The notes: a model not told the origin generated them from the sequence alone. 34,223 nucleotides of DNA from JBDGYE01 sp039584255 (GCA_039584255.1 JBDGYE010000027.1:1-34223), one strand, 5' to 3'. Shown: positions 22,555 through 31,344, counted from the first letter of the stretch. Translations and numbers: made by a program.

Positions 22555-23156
22555 GCGACCCACTCCTCGGCGAAATCGGCGAGCTCGGTCCTGAGCTTCG
22601 CCCTCGCTCGTGAGAGCTGCGCCTTCGAGGTCCCGGGCGCGACTCCGAGCGCCCCGGCGATCTCCTGGTGTGTGTAGCCCTCCACATCGTGCATCAAGAA
22701 CACCGTCCTGTATCCGTCGGGCAGGCCGTCGACGGCCCGCTTCAGCCTCTCCTTGAGGTCCGGCTCGCTCTCCCGGCTCTCGCGGGTGACCCGGCGCGCG
22801 CTCTCCAGATCCGTCTCTCTCTGCCGGAAGCGCTTCACCTTCCTCAGCCCGTTCAGCACCACCGACGTGGTCACCGTGTGCAGCCAGGTCGACAGCGACG
22901 ACTCCCCACGGAACGTGTCCAGCTTCTGGAACGCCCGTATGAAGGCGTCCTGCGTGAAGTCCTGGGCGAGAGCCGGGTCGCCCGTCATGCGGTACGCCAG
23001 CCGGTAGACCCGCTCCACGTGGGCGTCGTACAGGGCGCGCTCCGCGGCGGGATCGCCCGCCCTGACTCTCTCGAGCAGCTGTTTATCGTCCACCTGGTTC
23101 CGGGCACTCGGACTCGTGTCGGACCGCTTCGTCGCTGACTTCAACCCGTCGGACAC
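22551..23156 (-). CDS. ECF-family RNA polymerase sigma factor
   Basis: A 201-aa protein. Sigma region 2 (ERALYDAHVERVYRLAYRMT, DPALAQDFTQDAFIRAFQKL, SSLSTWLHTVTTSVVLNGLR) and region 4 (LPDGYRTVFLMHDVEGYTHQ, EIAGALGVAPGTSKAQLSRA) are both complete, with no region 3, as in group 4 sigma factors. It starts with GTG 23156. It is coupled to the membrane anti-sigma protein and probably responds to an envelope signal. Autoregulated promoters are usual in this class, but I could not fix one in the 64-bp gap upstream. Confidence 0.93.
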   Translation of the reverse strand: MSDGLKSATKRSDTSPSARNQVDDKQLLERVRAGDPAAERALYDAHVERVYRLAYRMTGDPALAQDFTQDAFIRAFQKLDTFRGESSLSTWLHTVTTSVVLNGLRKVKRFRQRETDLESARRVTRESRESEPDLKERLKRAVDGLPDGYRTVFLMHDVEGYTHQEIAGALGVAPGTSKAQLSRARAKLRTELADFAEEWVA

Positions 23157-23220
23157 GACTTCGTGGGAAACGGTTGCGTGGAAAGGCCCATCCGTACCTC
23201 GACTGTGGCTCCAACGCTCG

Positions 23221-23967
23221 CTACAGGTACTGCTGGAACAGGACCATGGCGACCGCGGTCACGCTTACGATGAGCGCCGTGACGGGCCTGTGTCCCCGGT
23301 CGTAGGCTTCGGGAAGCAGCTCCACCAGCACCATGAACACCATGGCGCCGGCGGCGAAGCCGATTCCGTACGGAAGGGAGGGAGCGAAGGCCTCAACGAA
23401 CAGGTAGGCGGGAACCGCCATCAGCGGCTGCGGAAGCGAGGAGAAGACACTCCACCCCGCGCAGGAGGCGACGCTGGTGCCCCGTGGACGCAGGACCGCG
23501 CTTATGGCCAGGCCTTCCGGGATGTTGTGGACGGCGATCGCCGCCGTGATCACGAAGGCGAGGGTCATGCCCCCGGCGAATGCGGAGCCGATCGCCACAC
23601 CCTCGGCGATCGAGTGAACGGTCATGACCAGGACGATCATCAGCATCTGCCTCGCCCCCGCCCCCGTCGCCCGGCCGAACTCGATCTCGTGGTCCGCCAG
23701 GGCCTTTTGCAGGAAGAGCACGAACAGCACGCCCAGGTTCGCGCCGATGATGGTCTGCCAGCGGCCGAACTGGGCACCCTCGGCCAGGAGCCCGAAGCTG
23801 GCGCCGAGCATGAGTCCCGAGGCGACGGCGTTCGCGTACGCCATGACTCGCGGCGACACCGATCGCACGAAGGCGAAGGGGATCGCTCCCAGGCCGGTGG
23901 CGAGGGCGGTGATCATCCCGTAGAGGAAGACCTGGACGACGGGCGGCAGGCCGGAGAGTGCGATCAT
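23221..23967 (-). CDS. ZIP-family metal transporter A
   Basis: A 248-aa protein with about eight transmembrane helices. The metal-pathway motifs are MTVHSIAEGVAIGSAF and IAVHNIPEGLAIS, the paired H-x3-E helices of ZIP proteins that carry zinc, iron or manganese. The start ATG 23967 has GAGGGAA upstream; longer open frames in this phase are shadows of the next gene. It lies 7 bp downstream of ZIP B in one operon. The substrate cannot be read from sequence. Confidence 0.9.
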   Translation of the reverse strand: MIALSGLPPVVQVFLYGMITALATGLGAIPFAFVRSVSPRVMAYANAVASGLMLGASFGLLAEGAQFGRWQTIIGANLGVLFVLFLQKALADHEIEFGRATGAGARQMLMIVLVMTVHSIAEGVAIGSAFAGGMTLAFVITAAIAVHNIPEGLAISAVLRPRGTSVASCAGWSVFSSLPQPLMAVPAYLFVEAFAPSLPYGIGFAAGAMVFMVLVELLPEAYDRGHRPVTALIVSVTAVAMVLFQQYL

Positions 23968-23974
23968 CGTTCCC

Positions 23975-24706
23975 TCATCCGACAAAGCCGTGGATGATGA
24001 CCACGAAGCCCATGGCCACGCTGGTGACGAGGGCGATGCTGACCTTTCCCGCCTGCTCGTAGGCCTGGGGGAGGAGCTCCGACATGGCCAGGTAGACGAG
24101 GGCGCCGATCGCGAAGCCCAGCGCCAGCGGATACAGTCCGGGAATCGAGGGCACCACCGCGAACGTGACGATCGCCAGCAGGACCTGGCCGATGTTCGTG
24201 GCGACCGACAGCGCCGCCGCGTGACTGAGCCGTAGTCCCGTCCCCCGCAGGACGGCGCCGAGGACAGTCGCCTCGGGGACATTGTGGGCCGCCATGGCCA
24301 GGGCGACCAGAATCCCGAACGGTAGGCTCTCCAGCATCGCCACCCCGATCGCCACGCCCTCGGCCGCGCCGTGCAGGCCGCTCACGATCAGGACCTGGTA
24401 GCCGTAGACGGGCCCCGAGTCCGCGAGCTGGTTGAGATCGAGCTCCGCCGTTCCGGATACGTAGTGCGTCCCGAACACGAGGCCGATCCCCAGGATCGCC
24501 CCGAAGGCGACCCACGCCGGGTCATGGCCGAGCGCCGCCTCGGCGATGACGAAAGCCGCCCCGAACATGAAGCCGGCCGCCAGGGCGTTCGCCCACCCGA
24601 TCCAGGCGAGGGGCGGGATCGCCCGGCGCCGCAGGGGAAGGACACCGAGCGGGGCGGCGACCGCGGCCAGGCCGGAGAAGACGAGGACGACCAGTATCGG
24701 TTCCAT
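23975..24706 (-). CDS. ZIP-family metal transporter B
   Basis: A 243-aa protein with about eight transmembrane helices. The metal motifs diverge slightly: SGLHGAAEGVAIGVAM retains His and Glu, and the second is AAHNVPEATVLG. It is related to ZIP A directly downstream, suggesting an old tandem duplication; the two could form a heterodimer. It is divergent from the formate dehydrogenase operon with a ~107-bp gap, so metal supply and the metalloenzyme may share a control region (inference). Confidence 0.88.
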   Translation of the reverse strand: MEPILVVLVFSGLAAVAAPLGVLPLRRRAIPPLAWIGWANALAAGFMFGAAFVIAEAALGHDPAWVAFGAILGIGLVFGTHYVSGTAELDLNQLADSGPVYGYQVLIVSGLHGAAEGVAIGVAMLESLPFGILVALAMAAHNVPEATVLGAVLRGTGLRLSHAAALSVATNIGQVLLAIVTFAVVPSIPGLYPLALGFAIGALVYLAMSELLPQAYEQAGKVSIALVTSVAMGFVVIIHGFVG

Positions 24707-24813
24707 GGATCCCAGTGAAAGATGGCCCTCGTCTGCCGGTTGGCGCGACCCTCGACGCCCGTCTACGTTGGGGGTGCATCAGACCGCTCGCTTACCCGGA
24801 AACCGACCATGCC

Positions 24814-26436
24814 ATGAGCCTCATCCACGAGTTAGAGAAGCTGCAGGCGGAGCGAGGGTACCTGAGCAAGGACTCCTTGCGCGAGCTCTCTCACGGTCTC
24901 CGAGTGCCTCTGTACCGACTCCAGGAGCTGGTCTCGTTCTACCCGCGCTTCCTGACCGAGCCGCCCGCTTCCATAACGGTCTGCGTGTGTCGCGACATGA
25001 GCTGCCACCTGCACGGTGCCGACGACCTGGCCGACCGTATCCGGAGTGCGCTCGGGGAGGGTGCGGAGGTCAGCGTCGAAGAGGCATCGTGCCTCGGCTG
25101 TTGTGAGCTGGCGCCGGCGGTACGCGTGAACGGCGTGCCGGCGCGGGCGCACGATCCGTCGGCGATCGCCGACGCGATCGGGGCGGACGGACCGGGAGCT
25201 GTGGCGAGGGGGCTGCGGTCGTGGGTCTGCGACCCCTACGCCAGGCCGGAAGGGCCGGGAGCGGCCGGGGAGTACGAGGGCCTCCGGCAGCTCATCGCGC
25301 AGGACGACCCCGGGGCCGTGGAGGCGCTGATCTCGACCCTCAAGGAGAGCGGCCTCAAGGGAATGGGCGGCGCCGGCTTCCCCACCGGCCTCAAGTGGGA
25401 GATCGTTCGCGAGGAGCCCGGTGCGCCCAAGTACGTGGTCTGCAACGCAGACGAGAGCGAGCCCGGAACCTTCGTCGACCGGGTGATCATGGAGCAGATG
25501 CCCCACCTGGTCATCGAGGGGATGATGCTGGGCGCCTATGCCGTGGGGGCCAGGCGCGGGATCATCTACCTGCGGCACGAGTACGAGGCGGCCCGCGCGG
25601 CGCTGGAGCAGACGCTGGCCGACGCGCAGGAGGTCGGCTGGCTCGGTAAGGACATTCTGGGATCGGGCTTCGATTTCGACATCGAGATCTTCCTGTCGCC
25701 GGGCGGCTACATCCTGGGCGAAGAGACGGCGCTGCTCGAGGCGCTGGAGGACAGGCGGGGCGAGCCGCGCAACAAGCCGCCGTTCCCCGGACAGCGCGGA
25801 CTGTGGGGCAAGCCGACCCTGATCAACAACGTCGAGACCTTCGCCTACGCCACGGCGATCGCGCTCGAAGGCGCGGAGTGGTGGAAGTCGCAAGGGGTGA
25901 ATGGGCACGCGGGCCTCAAGCTGATGGCGGTCTCCGGCCACGTCGAGAAGCCCGGCGTCTACGAGATCTCGATGGGCACCACAGTGGCCGAGCTCATCGA
26001 GCTAGCCGGCGGGGTGAGCGGCGGGAAGGCGCTCAAGGCGTTCGCCCCGGGCGGCGCCTCGTCGAACTTCCTGCCGGCCGGCCGCGCCCACACGCCCATC
26101 GACTTCGACTCGCTGGCCGAGGCCGGGAGCATGTTGGGATCGGGAGCGCTGGTGGTCGTAGCCGAGGGGACCCCGATGCTGCCTCTGGCCGCGAACGTGA
26201 TCCGCTTCTTCCGCAACGAGTCCTGCGGCAAGTGCGTCCCGTGCCGGGACGGGACGCAGAAGTCGGTCCAGATGCTGGAGCGGGCGATCGGCGGCGCCGA
26301 GCCGATCGACTGGAGCGCCATCGAGAAGCTGAACTTCCTGCTCTCCGAGACGTCGATATGCGGGCTGGGCTACGTGGCCCTCAACCCGCTCATCTCCGTG
26401 CACGAGCACTGGACGGAGGAGGTACCCACAGCATGA
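24814..26436 (+). CDS. NAD-dependent formate dehydrogenase, fused NuoE-NuoF (FdsG-FdsB) subunit
   Basis: A 540-aa fusion. The thioredoxin-like NuoE part (1-~125) holds a [2Fe-2S] site with Cys59-x4-Cys64 and Cys93-x3-Cys97. The NuoF part has the NADH/FMN motif GMGGAGFPTG (183-192), GGYILGEETALLEALED (297-313) and a [4Fe-4S] site ESCGKCVPC (Cys471, 474, 477) plus Cys516 (TSICGLG). It passes electrons from the molybdenum subunit to NAD+. ATG 24814 is the only in-frame start close to the conserved N-terminus. The stop overlaps the next ATG (ATGA). In classical Fds enzymes FdsG and FdsB are separate; the fusion occurs in other lineages. A NuoEF-type hydrogenase subunit is ruled out by the adjacent FdhA-type gene. 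Confidence 0.92.
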   Translation: MSLIHELEKLQAERGYLSKDSLRELSHGLRVPLYRLQELVSFYPRFLTEPPASITVCVCRDMSCHLHGADDLADRIRSALGEGAEVSVEEASCLGCCELAPAVRVNGVPARAHDPSAIADAIGADGPGAVARGLRSWVCDPYARPEGPGAAGEYEGLRQLIAQDDPGAVEALISTLKESGLKGMGGAGFPTGLKWEIVREEPGAPKYVVCNADESEPGTFVDRVIMEQMPHLVIEGMMLGAYAVGARRGIIYLRHEYEAARAALEQTLADAQEVGWLGKDILGSGFDFDIEIFLSPGGYILGEETALLEALEDRRGEPRNKPPFPGQRGLWGKPTLINNVETFAYATAIALEGAEWWKSQGVNGHAGLKLMAVSGHVEKPGVYEISMGTTVAELIELAGGVSGGKALKAFAPGGASSNFLPAGRAHTPIDFDSLAEAGSMLGSGALVVVAEGTPMLPLAANVIRFFRNESCGKCVPCRDGTQKSVQMLERAIGGAEPIDWSAIEKLNFLLSETSICGLGYVALNPLISVHEHWTEEVPTA

Positions 26437-29297
26437 GCAGCGCATCTGTCGCCTTGGAGACGATACGTCTCACCGTCGACGGACAACCGGTCGAGGTCGC
26501 GAGGGGTTCGACCATCTGGGAGGCCGCGGCGAAGGCCGGGATCGAGATCCCCGTCCTGTGCCACGACCCGCGGCTGCCGCCGGTGGGCGTATGCCGAGTC
26601 TGCCTGGTGGACGTGGGCGAGAAGAAACTCACGGCCTCCTGCGTCCGGGAAGCGGCCGACGGAATGGACGTCAGGACGTGCTCCGAGACGATCGACGCAG
26701 CCCGGCGGGGACTCGTGGAGCTCCTTCTCTCCGACTACCCGGCCGACGCCGGGGCCGACGAAAAGACGGGGAGCGACGAGCTTCGGGCACTGGCGCTGGA
26801 GTATGGCGTGGAGTGGCCGGCTCCGAGCGGGAACGGGGACCGGACGGCCTCGGTGGCCGGCATCCCGTCGGGCAACGGCCGACCCATCGACGGCTCGTCC
26901 CCTGTGATCCGGGTGGATCACCAGGCCTGCATCCTGTGCGACCGCTGCATTCGGGCGTGCGACGAGGTCCAGGTCAACAACGTCATCGGCCGCACGGGCA
27001 AGGGCTACACCGCGCGTATCGGCTTCGACCTGGACGACCCAATGGGGGTCAGCACCTGCGTCTCGTGCGGCGAGTGCGAGAAGGTCTGCCCGACGGGCGC
27101 GCTCACCCTGGTGGATCTGGTGGAGGCGGCAGAGTCGAGGCCGCGCGCGGAGCTTCGGCAGGTGGATTCGGTCTGTCCCTACTGCGGCGTTGGATGCGCC
27201 CTCACCTACTGGGTGGACGACGAGGCGAACCGAGTCGTTTACGCCGACGGCCGGGAGAGCGTCGTGAACGAGGAGCGGCTGTGCGTGAAGGGGCGATACG
27301 GCTTCGACTACGCCCACCACGCCCAGCGGCTGACCGCGCCGCTGATCAGGAGTGAGTCCGCCTACCCGAAGCGTCCGCTGTCGCCGGAGGTCGAGGAGTC
27401 CGACGAGATGCGGCGGAGGCGGAAGCCGGGCGGCCTGGTGGACTACGACGACGTGCTGCCCCACTTCCGCGAGGCCACCTGGGAGGAGGCCATCGAGCTG
27501 GCCGGGCGGCGCCTCCGGGAGGTGAAAGACGAGCACGGACCCTCGGCCATGGCCGGCTTCGGCAGCGCCAAGTGCAGTAACGAGGAGGCCTACCTGTTCC
27601 AGAAGCTGATCCGGGCGGGCTTCGGGACCAACAACGTCGATCACTGCACCCGTCTGTGTCACGCCTCGTCGGTGGCCGCGCTCCTCGAGACGATCGGCTC
27701 CGGGGCGGTGACCAACGTGTTCGGCGACGTGAAGAATGCCGACGTCGCCCTCATCACCGGGTCCAACACGACCGGCAATCACCCGGTGGCGGCGACGTTC
27801 ATGAAGCAGGCGGCCAAGTCCGGCCGGACGAAGATCATCGTGGTGGAGCCACGGCGTATCGAGATGGCCGACCACGCCGAAGTCTTCCTCCAGATCAACT
27901 CGGGCACCGACGTGGCGCTCTACAACTCGTGGATGCACGTGCTGATCGACGAGGATCTGCTGGACCACGATTTCATCGGCGGGCGCACCGAGGGCTTCGA
28001 CGAGCTGAAGGCGCTGGTGGCCAAGTACCCGCCGGAAGTAGCGGCCGGGATCTGCGGGGTGGACGCCGACGAGATCCGGCGGGCGGCGCGGATGTTAGGG
28101 CAGGCCAACACGGCCATGGTCTTCTGGGGGATGGGGATCGCCCAGAGCACGCATGGAACGGACAACGCCCGCTGTCTCATCTCGCTGATGATGATGACGG
28201 GGAACATCGGCCGGGCCGGCACCGGCCTTCACCCGCTCCGGGGGCAGAACAACGTTCAGGGAGCCTCCGATGCGGGGCTCATCCCGATCGTCTATCCCGC
28301 CTACCAGAGCGTCACTGACCCGGAGGTGCGGGCGAAGTTCGAGTCGGCCTGGGGGACGGGGCTCGACCCCGAGACCGGCCTCACGGTGGTCGAGATCATG
28401 GACGCCGCGCTCAGGGGAGAGATCCGGGGCATGTACATGATGGGCGAGAACCCCTTCCTGTCGGACCCCAACCAGAACAAGGTCCGGAAGGCGCTGGCCA
28501 ACCTCGACTTCCTGGTGGTGCAGGACATCTTCCTCACCGAGACGGCGGAGTTCGCGGACGTGATCCTGCCCGCCACCACGAACCTCGAGAAGGTCGGCAC
28601 CTACACGAATTCCGACCGGCGCGTGCAGGTCGGGCGCAAGGCGCTCGACCCGCCGGGCGAGGCGCGCGAGGACTGGCGGATCACGTGCGACCTCTCGACG
28701 GCCTTCGGCTACCCGATGAGCTACGGGTCGTCGGCAGAGGTCTTCGAGGAGTTCACCTCTCTGGCCCCCTCCTACGGGGGGCTCACGCACGGGAACCTGG
28801 GGCTCACCGGAAAGCTGTGGCCGTGTCCGGACCTGGAGGGCGACGGCACGCAGGTCTTGTTCGGCGACCGCTTCCCGACCCCGACGGGTCTCGGGAAGTT
28901 CGTGCCCGCCGAGTTCACGCCCGCGAAGGAGCCGCCGGACGAGGAATACCCGTTCGTGCTCAACACGGGCAGGCTGCTGGAGCACTGGCACACCGGCACC
29001 ATGACCCGCCGCTCGCGGGCGCTGCACGCGATCGCTCCCGCGCCGCGGGCGGAGATGCATCCGGAGGACCTGGAGCGACTCGGCGTGGAGGACGGGGGCC
29101 GCGTGACCGTGGAGTCGCGCCGCGGCAGCATCACCCTGACGGCGCAGGCGTGGGACGGGCTGATTCCCGGAAGCATCTTCATCCCGTTCCACTTCCGCGA
29201 GGCGGCCGCCAACGTCCTCACCTACGACGCGCTGGACCCGTACGGGAAGATCCCCGGCTTCAAGTTCTGCGCGGTCAAGGTGAGTCCCGCGGAGTAA
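26433..29297 (+). CDS. Formate dehydrogenase molybdenum (alpha) subunit
   Basis: A 954-aa protein, FdsA/FdhA type. N-terminal [2Fe-2S] domain with Cys43, 54, 57 and 70. Two ferredoxin [4Fe-4S] motifs, CILCDRCIRAC (from about 166) and CVSCGECEKVC (from about 209). Mo-domain [4Fe-4S] motif CPYCGVGC plus LCVKG (from about 249). The molybdenum ligand is Cys409 followed by His410 in NVDHCTRLCHASS, encoded by TGT, so it is not a selenoprotein. The C-terminal molybdopterin domain includes NTGRLLEHWHTGTMTRRS. The usual His/Cys3 cluster site between the N-terminal domains is replaced: Tyr102, Ala106, Asp109 and Asp115 stand where His and three Cys are expected. It oxidises formate to CO2. fdhD and molybdenum genes are not nearby. 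Confidence 0.93.
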   Translation: MSSASVALETIRLTVDGQPVEVARGSTIWEAAAKAGIEIPVLCHDPRLPPVGVCRVCLVDVGEKKLTASCVREAADGMDVRTCSETIDAARRGLVELLLSDYPADAGADEKTGSDELRALALEYGVEWPAPSGNGDRTASVAGIPSGNGRPIDGSSPVIRVDHQACILCDRCIRACDEVQVNNVIGRTGKGYTARIGFDLDDPMGVSTCVSCGECEKVCPTGALTLVDLVEAAESRPRAELRQVDSVCPYCGVGCALTYWVDDEANRVVYADGRESVVNEERLCVKGRYGFDYAHHAQRLTAPLIRSESAYPKRPLSPEVEESDEMRRRRKPGGLVDYDDVLPHFREATWEEAIELAGRRLREVKDEHGPSAMAGFGSAKCSNEEAYLFQKLIRAGFGTNNVDHCTRLCHASSVAALLETIGSGAVTNVFGDVKNADVALITGSNTTGNHPVAATFMKQAAKSGRTKIIVVEPRRIEMADHAEVFLQINSGTDVALYNSWMHVLIDEDLLDHDFIGGRTEGFDELKALVAKYPPEVAAGICGVDADEIRRAARMLGQANTAMVFWGMGIAQSTHGTDNARCLISLMMMTGNIGRAGTGLHPLRGQNNVQGASDAGLIPIVYPAYQSVTDPEVRAKFESAWGTGLDPETGLTVVEIMDAALRGEIRGMYMMGENPFLSDPNQNKVRKALANLDFLVVQDIFLTETAEFADVILPATTNLEKVGTYTNSDRRVQVGRKALDPPGEAREDWRITCDLSTAFGYPMSYGSSAEVFEEFTSLAPSYGGLTHGNLGLTGKLWPCPDLEGDGTQVLFGDRFPTPTGLGKFVPAEFTPAKEPPDEEYPFVLNTGRLLEHWHTGTMTRRSRALHAIAPAPRAEMHPEDLERLGVEDGGRVTVESRRGSITLTAQAWDGLIPGSIFIPFHFREAAANVLTYDALDPYGKIPGFKFCAVKVSPAE

Positions 29298-29317
29298 TCA
29301 GCCAGGGAGAGTCGCCG

Positions 29318-29563
29318 ATGACGATCGACAGGGAGAAGGTCGCCGGCTCGGGGATCGTCGTGGTGACGAGCCGGCTGGCGGGCGAGAAGCGGGAGTTCGA
29401 GGTCGAGCCCGATTCCGATCCGGAGGTCTGTCCGGTGCTGAACGACATCGAGCACGAGGATCAGCTCGTCGCGAAGATGGCGGGAACCGGCTACAAGCTC
29501 ACCTTCGTGGCGGGGGGCAGTCGAGCCGACGAGGAGCGCCGCTTCTACTTCCGGAGGATCTGA
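29318..29563 (+). CDS. Small protein at the end of the formate dehydrogenase operon
   Basis: An 81-aa protein. ATG 29318 has AGGGAGA upstream and lies 20 bp after the alpha-subunit stop, so it is cotranscribed. The sequence is charged and soluble (SRLAGEKREFEVEPDSDPEV, HEDQLVAKMAGTGYKLTFVA, ending RFYFRRI), with a single Cys. It occupies the place of FdsD in Fds operons and is similar in size, but I see no FdsD-like sequence. It could be an unrelated accessory subunit or assembly factor. No family is recognised. Confidence 0.65.
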   Translation: MTIDREKVAGSGIVVVTSRLAGEKREFEVEPDSDPEVCPVLNDIEHEDQLVAKMAGTGYKLTFVAGGSRADEERRFYFRRI

Positions 29564-29619
29564 GGGGCAGGTACGCGGCGGCGATTCCGGCCTCGGGAAC
29601 GCGGCGCGGGGCGGCGACG

Positions 29620-30534
29620 CTACTCCGGAGCGATCCCCAGCGCCGGCCACCAGGCGTTCACCGCTCCGTCGAACCACTGGGCCCGGCCGGCCCACTCCCC
29701 GAACGGCTCGTACAGGGCGCGAATCTCGTCGTCCGACGGCTTCCGGCCGTCGAAGTAGGCCTGCGCGGTGTAGGCGTAGACCGAGCTGTCAATGGAGATG
29801 TCCCGGCCGTGGCCGGAGACCAGCATCAGGTAGGCCGCCGTGGCCTTCCCGATACCCTTCACGGACAGGAAGAGCGCCCTGAGCTCGTTCTCGGCCAGCT
29901 CTCCCCGCTCAGCGGGCCCGAGATCCAGGTCCCCTTCCTCTATGCGGCAGGCCAGTTCCAGGATCGATCCGGCCCTGTAGCCCACCCGGCAGTGCTCCCG
30001 AAGCACTCCTTCACCGGCATCTAGCACGACCGTCGGCCCCGGCCAGGCGTGCAGTCCGTCGGTTCCCACCACCGGCTCGCCCAGCTCGCACACCCGGTCG
30101 ATCATCCGCACCGCCTGCTTCCAGGCGACGTTCGTGCCGCAGATGGACTTCACGAGCTCTTCCCACAGGGTCGGGCAGCGCATGATACGCCCGGCGCCGA
30201 GCTCGACGACGCCGTTCAGCTTCTGATGACCGCGACAGGTCTGGTGGAAGGGCTCGAGGTCACGCTCCAGGTCCAGGATCCGGGCGACCGCTGCCTCGAC
30301 GGCCGCTCTTTCGTCTGCGCTTGCCTCGAAGTCCCTAATCTCGATCCGGATGCTGCGGGCTTTCGGCTCCGCGATGTGAACCACGATCGGCGACGCTCCT
30401 GGCCGGTCCAGAACACGCGTGAGAGTCGCTGACTCGACGTCCCATACGAACGGTGCGCACTGGAACCAGCCATGGGAGTAGACCACGGGCCTGAGCCAGA
30501 ACCCAAGTGGCGCTCTCATCGTCCACTGCGTCAT
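29620..30534 (-). CDS. HhH-GPD DNA glycosylase (AlkA/OGG-like)
   Basis: A 304-aa protein. An N-terminal beta domain is followed by the HhH-GPD helical domain: LWEELVKSICGTNVAWKQAV, then LFLSVKGIGKATAAYLMLVS (hairpin, about 221-240) and GRDISIDSSVYAY, where Asp249 is the probable catalytic aspartate. No C-terminal FeS Cys4 cluster is present, so it is not EndoIII or MutY. It is likely to excise alkylated or oxidised bases; the exact substrate is uncertain. ATG 30534 has GGGAGGA upstream. The gene is convergent with the formate dehydrogenase operon. Confidence 0.85.
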   Translation of the reverse strand: MTQWTMRAPLGFWLRPVVYSHGWFQCAPFVWDVESATLTRVLDRPGASPIVVHIAEPKARSIRIEIRDFEASADERAAVEAAVARILDLERDLEPFHQTCRGHQKLNGVVELGAGRIMRCPTLWEELVKSICGTNVAWKQAVRMIDRVCELGEPVVGTDGLHAWPGPTVVLDAGEGVLREHCRVGYRAGSILELACRIEEGDLDLGPAERGELAENELRALFLSVKGIGKATAAYLMLVSGHGRDISIDSSVYAYTAQAYFDGRKPSDDEIRALYEPFGEWAGRAQWFDGAVNAWWPALGIAPE

Positions 30535-30574
30535 GTCGGCGATCCTCCCGAGATTTGCGACGGCTGCGAGTCAG

Positions 30575-30604
30575 TTGACACCGTCAATTCGGCCCCCCTA
30601 AACT
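30575..30604 (+). promoter_or_regulatory. Promoter of secreted-protein unit 1
   Basis: TTGACA (30575-30580), 18 bases, TAAACT (30599-30604). It leaves a leader of about 155 bases before the ATG at 30766. The duplicated unit has the same layout at 31345-31374. Confidence 0.55.
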
Positions 30605-30765
30605 TGCGTCCCGTCTTCCGGATGGCCATACGATCGAACGTCAGATGAGGCAGACGCCCAAGGCGTCGTTAATCGAATAACAACGGTGTCCCGAGCGCCG
30701 CTCGCCGGCGCCTTCGGGCGTGCACGGTCCGCGCCGCGCCGCCCATCCGCATCAAGGAGGAGCAC

Positions 30766-31215
30766 ATGTTTCGCAGAGTACTCGCCCTGGCGCTCGTCGC
30801 CGCGTTCGCCGTTCCGACCGCCGCGTTCGCGCAGGAAGAAGCCGAAGAGGACGACGGCAACCCCATGATGGCAATCAGCTCGTGGAAGTGTGACTTCGCA
30901 AACGTAGGGGACGTGAACGATGCCTGGGATACTTACGGGCTGCCCGCGGCACAGCAGGTCGTCGACTCCGGCCTGTGGTCGAGCGCGGGCGTGTTCTACC
31001 ACGTATGGGCCGACGAGTGGAACGTCAACTACTACATGCTTGGCGAGGACATCGCGACGATCCTGGAGGGCTGGGAGCAGTACGTGGCCAACCTCGAAGA
31101 CGCCCCCGACTCGGCTGACATCACGCAGTGGTGCAAGGAGCACAAGGACGGCTTCTACCAGTTCGGGGAGTCGACGGAAGGCGACGACGAGGAGGAGGGG
31201 GAAGGTGAAGGCTGA
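30766..31215 (+). CDS. Secreted acidic protein, copy 1 of a tandem pair
   Basis: A 149-aa protein. The signal peptide MFRRVLALALVAAFAVPTAA is cleaved after FAQ. A strongly acidic linker (EEAEEDD), a ~100-aa aromatic domain (SSWKCDFANVGDVNDAWDTY, VFYHVWADEWNVNYYMLGED) and an acidic/Gly tail follow. Two conserved Cys (KCD and WCKEHKD) could pair. I do not recognise a named family; the layout of AGVFYHVWADEWNVNY recalls small dimeric alpha/beta-barrel proteins. It has AAGGAGGAG before ATG 30766 and a strong hairpin terminator after it. Confidence 0.8.
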   Translation: MFRRVLALALVAAFAVPTAAFAQEEAEEDDGNPMMAISSWKCDFANVGDVNDAWDTYGLPAAQQVVDSGLWSSAGVFYHVWADEWNVNYYMLGEDIATILEGWEQYVANLEDAPDSADITQWCKEHKDGFYQFGESTEGDDEEEGEGEG

Positions 31216-31283
31216 GGCTGCAGCCGCCTGATCGCACGACCTTTCCGTAGCCTGCGCAAGGCCGCTGGGGCGTCGCAGCGCCA

Positions 31284-31310
31284 AAGGGGCGGACATTGCG
31301 TCCGCCCCTT
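31284..31310 (+). terminator. Terminator of secreted-protein unit 1
   Basis: AAGGGGCGGAC (31284-31294), loop ATTGC, GTCCGCCCCTT (31300-31310): a perfect 11-bp stem. The stem is identical to that at 32060-32086. Confidence 0.8.
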
Positions 31311-31344
31311 CTCGTCCTCGGTCCTCGCCCAGCCGACAGCCGGA

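Noticed and set aside
23157..23220. ECF-type autoregulated promoter upstream of the sigma gene
   Set aside because: A GGAGCC element is present on the minus strand, but no convincing -10 at the right spacing could be read.
24707..24813. Sigma-54 promoter for the formate dehydrogenase operon
   Set aside because: TTGGCGCGACCC lacks the GC element at the required 10-base spacing; only a weak sigma-70-like arrangement is possible.
27657..27659. Selenocysteine at the formate dehydrogenase active site
   Set aside because: The codon is TGT (Cys409), not TGA, so no selenocysteine is involved.
26370..27968. 532-aa minus-strand frame opposite formate dehydrogenase alpha
   Set aside because: Shadow frame caused by high GC third positions; the plus strand holds all FDH motifs.
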